Source: an uncultured Sphingobium sp. (GTDB lineage: Bacteria > Pseudomonadota > Alphaproteobacteria > Sphingomonadales > Sphingomonadaceae). Taken from it: a stretch of DNA of 5,710 nt. Location of the stretch: positions 1 to 5,710 of the forward strand of contig CAJYHD010000528.1 in assembly GCA_913773715.1 (NCBI GenBank). The letters run 5' to 3'. Positions 1 through 4,990 of the stretch are shown here, piece after piece. Each line of letters opens with the position of its first letter. Position 1 is the first letter of the stretch. The position numbers were made by a program, and so were the translations under genes. Below the pieces are notes generated by a model, which did no database searches, was not told the origin of the DNA, and worked only from the letters and a program-made list of their open reading frames with translations.

Positions 1-859
1 GCGTGAAATGCGCGTGGCGGGTCGCGGCGCAGTTCGGGATCATCGCGACCGGCTTGGACGCGGCATGGGTCGGCCAGTCGAGGATCTTGACGTCCAGCAC
101 GGTCGACAGCCCGCCCAGCCCCTGCGCGCCGATGCCGAGCGCATTGACCTTGTCCATCAGTTCGATGCGCAGCGCCTCGATGTCGGTCTGCGCCCCGCGC
201 GCCTTCAGCTGGCCCATGTCGATCGGCGCCATCAGCGATTCCTTGGCGAGCAGCATCGCCTTTTCGGCGGTGCCGCCGATGCCGATGCCGATCATGCCCG
301 GCGGGCACCATCCGGCACCCATTTGCGGGATCATCTCCAGTACCCAGTCGACGATCGAATCGCTGGGGTTCATCATCTTGAACTTGGTCTTGTTCTCACT
401 GCCGCCGCCTTTTGCCGCGACATCGACGATGACCTTGTCGCCCGGTACCATCTCGATGTTCAGTACGCAGGGCGTGTTGTCCTTGGTGTTCTGGCGCGAG
501 AAGGCGGGATCGCGCAGAATCGAAGCGCGCAGGCGGTTTTCCGGGTTGAGATAGGCGCGGCGCACGCCTTCATCCACCACGTCCTGCATCGACCGGCTGT
601 TGTCGTCCAGGCGGCAATCCATGCCCCATTTGATGAAGACGTTGACGATGCCGGTGTCCTGGCAGATCGGGCGATGGCCCTCCGCGCACATGCGGCTGTT
701 GGTCAGGATTTGGGCAATGGCGTCCTTCGCCGCCGGATTGGCCTCGGCTTCATAGGCCGTTCCTAGCGCCCGGATATAATCCATCGGATGATAATAGCTG
801 ATGAACTGGAGCGCATCGGCGACACTCTCGATGAGGTCGGCGGTCTTGATGATCGTCAT
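1..859 (-). CDS. Class I fumarate hydratase (iron-sulfur fumarase), C-terminus cut by window edge
   Basis: This enzyme interconverts fumarate and malate in the TCA cycle, in the cytoplasm. The reverse strand reads open from ATG at 859 to the left edge, giving 286 residues of a protein usually about 500 or more long. Three cysteines fit the [4Fe-4S] ligands of the family: C66 in ICQDTG, C185 in GWCPPG and C277 in PNCAATRH. Their spacing (119 and 92) closely follows that of E. coli FumA (C105, C224, C318: 119 and 94, from memory). A GGGSENK segment (151-157) and QGLGG (246-250) are also family-like. The start is supported by GAAGGG (869-864) a few bases upstream. It is the last of three same-strand genes, 102 bp after the NTF2-like gene, with no clear terminator between. 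The oxygen-sensitive class I type differs from the cluster-free class II FumC. Family assignment is secure; fumA or fumB would be possible symbols, but I do not assign one. Confidence 0.96.
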   Translation of the reverse strand, partial: MTIIKTADLIESVADALQFISYYHPMDYIRALGTAYEAEANPAAKDAIAQILTNSRMCAEGHRPICQDTGIVNVFIKWGMDCRLDDNSRSMQDVVDEGVRRAYLNPENRLRASILRDPAFSRQNTKDNTPCVLNIEMVPGDKVIVDVAAKGGGSENKTKFKMMNPSDSIVDWVLEMIPQMGAGWCPPGMIGIGIGGTAEKAMLLAKESLMAPIDMGQLKARGAQTDIEALRIELMDKVNALGIGAQGLGGLSTVLDVKILDWPTHAASKPVAMIPNCAATRHAHFT

Positions 860-961
860 CTTACCCTTCACCCTTGATCTGGCTGTTTTGCCGTCCGGCT
901 AGGCCTTTTGCCGGGGGCTGTCCAGACCAGGGGGAAGGGGAAACGCTGTCAGCGGCGCGCT

Positions 962-1321
962 TCAGCTGACGGCGAGCGGCGGTGTCTGCTGATGCTGGAC
1001 CACGCGCCACTCCTCATGCGCCAGCCGCCGGTAGGTGGAGGTGCAATGCGCAACATAAGGCTCGCCCTCGGCCCGCTTCGCCTCCGCCTTGTAGGCAACG
1101 ACGATCAATCCCTCCTGCGGACGCATGATCTGCTGCTCGCTGATGTCGACCGTTTCCCATCGCGGCGTCTGCGCCATGGCCTCGGCCGCATCCTCGCCCT
1201 TGAGGATGAAGGGCGGGGCGGGGACGACCAGTAACCCCTCCGCGTCGATGCTTTCGCGATAATGATCGGCATCGCCGGTCCATAGCGATTCCTCAAATTC
1301 CCAAACGCGTGCGTCGTCCAT
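962..1321 (-). CDS. NTF2-like / DUF4440 family small protein
   Basis: A 119-residue protein that looks like a single SnoaL/NTF2-like alpha+beta cone domain of the DUF4440 kind. It opens with a helix (MDDARVWEFEESLW), has a mid segment with a hydrophobic strand (GLIVVAYKAEA, 71-81), and ends with a typical strand pair, CTSTYRRL (93-100) then EWRVVQHQQTP (104-114). No signal peptide or membrane segment is visible. Such domains bind small ligands or act as hydrolases or isomerases, but I see nothing that fixes a substrate, so the function is unknown. ATG at 1321 is chosen because AAGGAAAGG (1337-1329) lies 7 nt upstream; the frame is open further up to 1630, but that extension runs antisense to the GST gene and is compositionally poor. 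It lies 101 bp downstream of the GST gene and 102 bp upstream of the fumarase, on the same strand, so it may share their transcript. Confidence 0.85.
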   Translation of the reverse strand: MDDARVWEFEESLWTGDADHYRESIDAEGLLVVPAPPFILKGEDAAEAMAQTPRWETVDISEQQIMRPQEGLIVVAYKAEAKRAEGEPYVAHCTSTYRRLAHEEWRVVQHQQTPPLAVS

Positions 1322-1422
1322 GATGTCGCCTTTCCTTTTAAGGGATCGGCTGGACAACCGCCAACGCGCCGCAAAGGGGGCATTGCCCATGCCCTGGTCA
1401 TCGCGGGCGCGGGGCGGACTGG

Positions 1423-2085
1423 CTATTCCGGCCCGTTTGCGAAGGGAAACATGTGCCACCATGGTTCCTTGTCCGCCAGCACCCGCGCGAAGCTCGGCCA
1501 CGCCTCCAGCCGATCGAGATAAGCGCCAAGCGTTGGAAAATCTGCGCGCAACGGCTGCACCTTGTCCGCGTGGAAGAGCGAAGGCGCCGCCGCGCAATCC
1601 GCCAGCGTCGGCACGTCGCCGGCTGCCCATTTGCCCTTCCAGATCATCGGAGCCATCCGCGCCTCGATCATCGCATAGGCTTTGCCCAGCATGTCGCGCG
1701 CCTGTTCCACGTCATGCGCGTTTCTCTGCTCGGGCGCGCGCAAGCGGTCGGCTACGATCGTCTGCATCGGCGTCATGACATAATTGTCGAACAGGCGGTC
1801 GAGCAGCCGCACCTCCAGCGCCATGTCGGGATCGGCAGGGATGGGGCGGAAAATTCCCGCCTCACGCCGTGCGAGATATTCGATGATGATGCTTGCCTCG
1901 CCGATGGTCGCGTTGCGTGCGGGATCGTGCAGTACCGGAAACTTGCCCACCGGCCACATCGCCATCCACTCCTGCGCGACGCCCTCGTCCGCCAGCATCC
2001 GCCCCTCGAACGGCGTGCCATTTTCATGGAAGGCGATCAGCACCTTCCAGCAATAGGAAGAAAGGGGGTGATAATAGAGAATCAT
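1423..2085 (-). CDS. Glutathione S-transferase family protein
   Basis: A 220-residue two-domain cytosolic GST, the usual length for the family. Residues 1-75 form the thioredoxin-like domain: a YYHPLSSYCWKV segment with S9/S10 and C12 near the expected active site, the cis-proline in GKFPVL (P50), and the glutathione gamma-glutamyl-binding EAS (E63-S65) before IIIEYL. The all-helical C-terminal domain follows, with the N-capping/hydrophobic-staple region GDVPTLADCAAAP (156-168, D163). Members conjugate glutathione to electrophiles, or act as glutathione peroxidases or dehalogenases; the substrate here cannot be told. ATG at 2085 is supported by GGAGAGG (2099-2093) with a 7-nt spacer; the frame is open further upstream to 2169 but without a better site. 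It is the first gene of the minus-strand group and diverges from nrdA. Confidence 0.93.
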   Translation of the reverse strand: MILYYHPLSSYCWKVLIAFHENGTPFEGRMLADEGVAQEWMAMWPVGKFPVLHDPARNATIGEASIIIEYLARREAGIFRPIPADPDMALEVRLLDRLFDNYVMTPMQTIVADRLRAPEQRNAHDVEQARDMLGKAYAMIEARMAPMIWKGKWAAGDVPTLADCAAAPSLFHADKVQPLRADFPTLGAYLDRLEAWPSFARVLADKEPWWHMFPFANGPE

Positions 2086-2113
2086 GGGGCTGCCTCTCCG
2101 ACGCTGTTTCACC

Positions 2114-2142
2114 ATTCTACAACAGCTTGTGGTCGATCCGAA
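2114..2142 (-). promoter_or_regulatory. Possible sigma-70-type promoter for the GST gene
   Basis: On the minus strand a TAGAAT -10 box (2119-2114, five of six bases of TATAAT) lies 17 bp downstream of TTCGGA (2142-2137, three of six bases of TTGACA). A start near 2107 would leave a leader of about 20 nt carrying the GGAGAGG site. The -10 is good and the -35 weak, so this is a prediction only. Confidence 0.3.
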
Positions 2143-2151
2143 TCCGCTCTT

Positions 2152-2165
2152 CACGCATTTGCGTG
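2152..2165. repeat. 14-bp palindrome upstream of the GST promoter (possible operator)
   Basis: CACGCA, a TT centre, then TGCGTG: perfect 6-bp arms. It sits just upstream of the candidate GST -35 box, a normal place for an activator or repressor dimer. It could also be a weak hairpin, but no T run follows closely. No regulator can be named from the sequence. Confidence 0.4.
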
Positions 2166-2236
2166 GCAAGGCGATTTTATTTTTTCTTTTCGATAACCCC
2201 TCTTGCCTTTTGGAAGGACAAGGAAAGTCCGCGCGT

Positions 2237-2251
2237 CGCTGCCATGCAGCG
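2237..2251. repeat. Short inverted repeat in the intergenic region
   Basis: CGCTGC, CAT, GCAGCG: perfect 6-bp arms with a 3-base centre, followed by GTAGTGGGATGACG. It may be a binding site or a small degenerate REP-like hairpin. It has no T tract on either side, so it is not an intrinsic terminator. Confidence 0.3.
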
Positions 2252-2327
2252 TAGTGGGATGACGATGAAGTGATGGCTGGCGGCGACGAGCAGAGTCGCT
2301 AAAGAGTCATTTACCCCCTTGCGTGCT

Positions 2328-2459
2328 CCGACCGCTATGGCACTATCTGTGGTATCGGGCTAACAGGGGTTACCCAACAGATTGTGATTGGACAGCTGGA
2401 ACCTATATCCAGCAAGGGGCATTTTCGCCCCTTGGTGTCTATCCTGTTGGGTCCTTTTT
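2328..2459 (+). ncRNA. Candidate structured RNA (nrdA leader or terminated small RNA)
   Basis: Nested complementary segments are seen directly. The outer stem is ACCCAACAG (2372-2380) with CTGTTGGGT (2444-2452), 9 bp. Inside it TGGACA (2389-2394) pairs with TGTCTA (2436-2441), including one G-U. This encloses two side-by-side hairpins: GCTGGA/TCCAGC (2395-2400 with 2408-2413) and CAAGGGGC/GCCCCTTG (2413-2420 with 2427-2434). The two hairpins share base 2413. The whole would be a three-way junction, closed by a stem and followed at once by CCTTTTTCG, which resembles an intrinsic terminator. A weaker hairpin (CCGACCGC with GTGG-TA-TCGG, 2328-2358) precedes it. It lies 93 nt ahead of nrdA on the same strand, so it could be an attenuator or riboswitch-like leader, or an independent small RNA. 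I do not recognise a known family. No transcription start is certain, and covariation is untested. Confidence 0.4.
2382..2409 (+). promoter_or_regulatory. Weak candidate promoter for nrdA
   Basis: TTGTGA (2382-2387, four of six to TTGACA) and TATATC (2404-2409, four of six to TATAAT) are separated by 16 bp. A start near 2416 would give a leader of about 136 nt. This reading competes with the structured-RNA interpretation of the same bases, because the promoter would lie inside the folded element. One of the two is probably wrong. Confidence 0.2.
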
Positions 2460-2494
2460 CGTCCCCGACGATGGCGGTTCATGTTATGGTGTGC

Positions 2495-2516
2495 GGCTTG
2501 ACGCACCCGGCTTGAC
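2495..2516 (+). repeat. Tandem GGCTTGAC motif upstream of nrdA
   Basis: GGCTTGAC occurs at 2495-2502 and again at 2509-2516, a 14-bp period, followed by several CGAA repeats (2517-2530). Each copy contains TTGAC like a -35 box, but no good -10 lies 16-18 bp downstream (TCGAAC, AACATA). It may be a regulator site close to the nrdA start. Confidence 0.3.
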
Positions 2517-2541
2517 CGAATCGAACGAAACGGGAACATAC

Positions 2542-2546
2542 GGGGG
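2542..2546 (+). promoter_or_regulatory. nrdA ribosome binding site
   Basis: GGGGG lies 5 nt before the ATG at 2552. The next in-frame ATG (2603, residue 18) has no comparable purine-rich site, which favours the upstream start. Confidence 0.5.
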
Positions 2547-2551
2547 CGCGC

Positions 2552-4504
2552 ATGGATTTTCGGGATAGTGGACAGGGTGGTGCTGGCGACGTGGCGACTG
2601 TGATGGATGATCTGATCGAAAAGGCGGAGCAGGCGGCGAGCGCGCCCGCCTCCAAGCCGAAGGCCGATGCTCCGGTGTCCGCCCCCATCTCCTCCTCGAC
2701 GGTGCTTCAGCGCCGCTTCGCCGTCGTCACCGACGCGTCGCGCGATGCGCTGCTGACGGAGTTCGGCAAGGACACGCTGAACGACCGCTACCTGCTGCCC
2801 GGCGAATCCTATCAGGACCTGTTCGCCCGCGTCGCCGCCGCCTATGCCGACGACGAAGCGCATGCCCAGCGCGTCTATGACTATATCTCGAAGCTCTGGT
2901 TCATGCCCGCGACGCCCGTGTTGTCGAACGGCGGCACCGGACGCGGCCTGCCCATCAGCTGCTACCTCAACTCTGTGTCCGACAGCCTGGAAGGCATCGT
3001 CGCCACCTGGAACGAGAATGTCTGGCTCGCCTCGCGCGGCGGCGGCATCGGCACCTATTGGGGCGCGGTGCGCGGCATCGGCGAGCCGGTCGGCCTCAAC
3101 GGCAAGACCAGCGGCATCATCCCCTTCGTCCGCGTGATGGACAGCCTGACCCTCGCGATCAGCCAGGGCAGCCTGCGCCGCGGGTCGGCCGCCTGCTATC
3201 TCGACATCTCCCACCCGGAGATCGAGGAGTTCCTCGAAATCCGCAAGACGAGCGGCGACTTCAACCGCAAGGCATTGAACCTTCACCATGGCGTACTCCT
3301 TACCGACGAGTTCATGGAGGCGGTGCGCGACGGCGCGGAATTCAACCTGCGCAGTCCCAAGGACGGCTCGGTGCGCGGCACCGTCAACGCCCGCGCGCTG
3401 TTCCAGAAGCTGGTCGAAGTCCGCCTCGCCACCGGTGAGCCGTACATCGTCTTCAACGACACCGTGAACCGCATGATGCCCAAGCATCACCGTGATCTGG
3501 GCCTTAAGGTGTCTACGTCGAATCTCTGCTCGGAAATCACGCTGCCGACCGGCACCGATCATCTGGGCAACGATCGCACGGCGGTATGCTGCCTGTCGTC
3601 GATGAACCTCGAAACCTGGGACGAGTGGAAAGATCATCCGATGTTCGCGGAAGACATCATGCGCTTCCTCGACAATGTGCTTCAGGACTATATCGACCGC
3701 GCCCCGCCCGAAATGGCGCGCGCCAAATATAGCGCGATGCGCGAACGCTCGGTGGGCCTTGGCGTCATGGGCTTCCACAGCTTCCTTCAGGCCCGCTCGA
3801 TCCCGTTCGAGGGCGCGATGGCCAAATCCTGGAACCTGCGCATCTTCAAGCATATCAACGCCAAGGTGAACGAGGCGTCGATGCTGCTCGCGCAGGAACG
3901 CGGCCCGTGTCCCGACGCCGCCGATCAGGGCGTGATGGAGCGCTTTTCCTGCAAGATGGCGATCGCGCCCACCGCGTCGATCTCGATCATCTGCGGCGGC
4001 ACCTCGGCCTGCATCGAGCCGATCCCGGCGAACATCTACACGCACAAGACGCTGTCGGGCAGCTTCTCGGTCAAGAACCCCTATCTCGAAAAGCTGCTGG
4101 TCGAAAAGGCGAAGGATTCGACCGCCGTCTGGAACTCGATCCTGGAGCGCGGAGGCAGCGTCCAGCATCTCGACTTCCTGACCCAGGAAGAAAAGGACGT
4201 GTACAAGACCAGCTTCGAGATCGACCAGCGCTGGCTGCTCGAACTCGCCGCCGATCGCACGCCCTTTATCGACCAGGCGCAGTCGCTCAACCTGTTCATC
4301 CCCGCGGATGTCGAGAAGTGGGACTTGCTGATGCTCCACTTCCGCGCATGGGAACTGGGCATCAAGTCGCTCTACTATCTGCGGTCCAAGTCGGTGCAGC
4401 GCGCGGGCTTCGCAGGCGGTGTGGAGGCCGACAACACGATCGACGCCCCCAAGTTCGAAATCGGCGAGACCACCGATTATGATGAATGCCTCGCCTGCCA
4501 GTGA
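2552..4504 (+). CDS. nrdA: Ribonucleoside-diphosphate reductase, large (alpha) subunit, class Ia
   Basis: This is the catalytic subunit that reduces ribonucleoside diphosphates to deoxyribonucleotides in the cytoplasm, in complex with NrdB. It has 650 residues. The active site is complete: C137 in PISCYLN and C346 in AVCCLSS form the redox pair (E. coli C225/C462). N324, C326 and E328 in SNLCSE match N437, the thiyl C439 and E441. Y608-Y609 in KSLYYL match the Y730-Y731 radical-transfer pair. APTAS (472-476) is present, and the tail ends in C646-L-A-C649-Q, the CxxC that hands electrons from thioredoxin or glutaredoxin. Oddity: E. coli NrdA is 761 residues with an N-terminal ATP-cone, whereas here only about 50 low-complexity Ala/Pro/Ser-rich residues precede the core at VLQRRFAV, so the dATP activity switch is missing. 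nrdB follows after a 486-bp gap filled by a nuclease gene. Confidence 0.97.
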   Translation: MDFRDSGQGGAGDVATVMDDLIEKAEQAASAPASKPKADAPVSAPISSSTVLQRRFAVVTDASRDALLTEFGKDTLNDRYLLPGESYQDLFARVAAAYADDEAHAQRVYDYISKLWFMPATPVLSNGGTGRGLPISCYLNSVSDSLEGIVATWNENVWLASRGGGIGTYWGAVRGIGEPVGLNGKTSGIIPFVRVMDSLTLAISQGSLRRGSAACYLDISHPEIEEFLEIRKTSGDFNRKALNLHHGVLLTDEFMEAVRDGAEFNLRSPKDGSVRGTVNARALFQKLVEVRLATGEPYIVFNDTVNRMMPKHHRDLGLKVSTSNLCSEITLPTGTDHLGNDRTAVCCLSSMNLETWDEWKDHPMFAEDIMRFLDNVLQDYIDRAPPEMARAKYSAMRERSVGLGVMGFHSFLQARSIPFEGAMAKSWNLRIFKHINAKVNEASMLLAQERGPCPDAADQGVMERFSCKMAIAPTASISIICGGTSACIEPIPANIYTHKTLSGSFSVKNPYLEKLLVEKAKDSTAVWNSILERGGSVQHLDFLTQEEKDVYKTSFEIDQRWLLELAADRTPFIDQAQSLNLFIPADVEKWDLLMLHFRAWELGIKSLYYLRSKSVQRAGFAGGVEADNTIDAPKFEIGETTDYDECLACQ

Positions 4505-4511
4505 AGACCTG

Positions 4512-4985
4512 ATGTCCTCTCCCCTCGTGGGAGAGGAAGGGGCCCGCGCCGCGCAGCGGCGTGGGAAGGTGAGGGGGAAGACCCCAAGCCCGACGATCGC
4601 CCGCGCACGCGAACTCCGCCGCAACGCGACTGATTCCGAAAAGCGCCTCTGGGCGCTGCTCCGCACCAGACTGCCAGCCGCGAAGTTCCGCCGTCAGGCA
4701 CCGATCGGCCCCTATTTCGCGGACTTCGCTTCGCATTCGGGCCGCCTGATCCTCGAAGTGGATGGGGGCCAGCATGACGAAGCGACGGATGCGGCGCGCA
4801 CCGCCTTCCTCACCGGGCAGGGCTATCGCGTGATCCGCGTCTGGAACCATGATGTGATGCAGAATATCGAAGGCGTGCTGGCGATGGTCGCCGACGCCTT
4901 CACCCCTCACCCTCCCGTCGCCGGCGCGACGGGTCCCTCCCTCTCCCACAAGGGGAGAGGGGTCGGCACGAATTTCGCGGAGTAA
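4512..4985 (+). CDS. DUF559 / Vsr-like endonuclease-domain protein inserted between nrdA and nrdB
   Basis: The core, residues 28-130, fits the DUF559 family of small PD-(D/E)xK-type (Vsr/MutH-like) proteins. It has helix ARELRRNATDSEKRLW (32-47), FRRQAPIGPYFADF (59-72, D71), LILEVDGGQHD (79-89, with E82, D84, Q87, H88), and GYRVIRVWNHDV (104-115, W111-N112). These acidic and Q/H residues are the expected catalytic set. Nuclease activity is inferred; no substrate is known. Residues 2-22 and about 132-150 are translations of the flanking inverted repeats, not domain sequence. The start is uncertain: ATG 4512 lies 7 nt after the nrdA stop with only weak GAAG upstream. ATG 4479/4482 (inside nrdA) and GTG 4527 or 4569 are alternatives. 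The stop (4983-4985) overlaps the end of the nrdB leader, so translation could be coupled through the operon. It appears to be a late arrival in the operon. Confidence 0.82.
   Translation: MSSPLVGEEGARAAQRRGKVRGKTPSPTIARARELRRNATDSEKRLWALLRTRLPAAKFRRQAPIGPYFADFASHSGRLILEVDGGQHDEATDAARTAFLTGQGYRVIRVWNHDVMQNIEGVLAMVADAFTPHPPVAGATGPSLSHKGRGVGTNFAE
4516..4576 (+). repeat. Left copy of inverted two-hairpin repeat (REP-like)
   Basis: First hairpin: CCTCTCCC (4516-4523), loop CTCGT, GGGAGAGG (4529-4536). Second hairpin: CCCGCGCCGC (4543-4552), loop GCA, GCGGCGTGGG (4556-4565), 10 pairs with one G-U. The unit ends AAGGTGAGGGG. Its inverted copy lies at 4903-4960. Both are translated in the nuclease frame. 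Neither hairpin is followed by a T tract. Confidence 0.85.
4903..4962 (-). repeat. Right copy of inverted two-hairpin repeat (REP-like)
   Basis: Reverse complement of the left unit. Outer hairpin: CCCTCTCCC (4939-4947), loop ACAAG, GGGAGAGGG (4953-4961), 9 bp. Inner hairpin: CCCGTCG (4914-4920), loop CCGGCG, CGACGGG (4927-4933). Read on the minus strand, its first 31 bases match the left copy at 28 positions and its last 11 at 10; only the inner hairpin differs. Confidence 0.85.
4979..4982 (+). promoter_or_regulatory. nrdB ribosome binding site
   Basis: GGAG lies 8 nt before the nrdB ATG at 4991. It sits inside the last codons of the nuclease frame, whose TAA (4983-4985) falls between this site and the nrdB start, an arrangement suited to translational coupling. 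Confidence 0.7.
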
Positions 4986-4990
4986 CCCAC

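Larger units (their letters stand above)
2086..2551. other. Divergent intergenic region between the GST gene and nrdA
   Basis: These 466 bases contain no convincing gene. From left to right: the GST ribosome binding site and possible promoter (2093-2142); a 14-bp palindrome (2152-2165); an AT-rich T tract (2175-2190); an imperfect hairpin around 2203-2223; a 6-bp-arm inverted repeat (2237-2251); two GAGTC (GANTC) sites 11 bp apart (2293, 2304); a large set of complementary segments ending in T5 (2328-2459); and a tandem GGCTTGAC motif (2495-2516) ahead of the nrdA start. Open frames here, including one from 2323 to 2568 that overlaps the nrdA start, lack a ribosome binding site and family resemblance. 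Confidence 0.8.
4516..4962 (+). mobile_element. Candidate mobile unit: DUF559 nuclease gene bracketed by inverted REP-like repeats
   Basis: The nuclease gene is framed by two oppositely oriented copies of the same roughly 60-bp repeat and separates nrdA from nrdB, which are normally adjacent. This gives the outline of an inserted unit of about 450 bp. I found no clear target-site duplication (left flank ends GATGT, right flank begins TCGGC) and no transposase, so it may move through a helper or by recombination, or the repeats may have arrived independently. Mobility is inferred from layout only. Confidence 0.5.

Noticed and set aside
3..766. Plus-strand open frames over the fumarase gene
   Set aside because: The minus strand carries the fumarase with its three cluster cysteines; the plus-strand frames are compositional shadows.
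895..914. CCGGC/GCCGG hairpin between the NTF2-like gene and the fumarase as a terminator
   Set aside because: Only a 5-bp stem with a 10-base loop and no T run on either strand.
1322..1630. N-terminal extension of the NTF2-like gene up to 1630
   Set aside because: It would run into the GST coding region on the same strand in another frame. The ATG at 1321 has a strong AAGGAAAGG site and begins the domain.
2472..2516. Possible 14-residue leader peptide before nrdA
   Set aside because: No Shine-Dalgarno sequence before the ATG and no run of regulatory codons.
2323..2568. 81-residue plus-strand frame ahead of and overlapping nrdA
   Set aside because: No ribosome binding site, no recognisable family, overlaps the nrdA start, and lies over the inverted repeats that better explain the sequence.
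4516..4565. Left repeat hairpins as an intrinsic terminator after nrdA
   Set aside because: Stems are strong but no T tract follows, and terminating here would cut off nrdB.
2360..4666. Very long minus-strand open frame (768 codons) opposite nrdA
   Set aside because: It is antisense to an unmistakable nrdA with all catalytic residues. Its translation is Arg/Ala/Gly/His-rich shadow sequence, and long antisense frames are expected in high-G+C genes.
4505..4990. Target-site duplication around the inserted nuclease unit
   Set aside because: No direct repeat longer than two or three bases is seen outside the inverted repeats.
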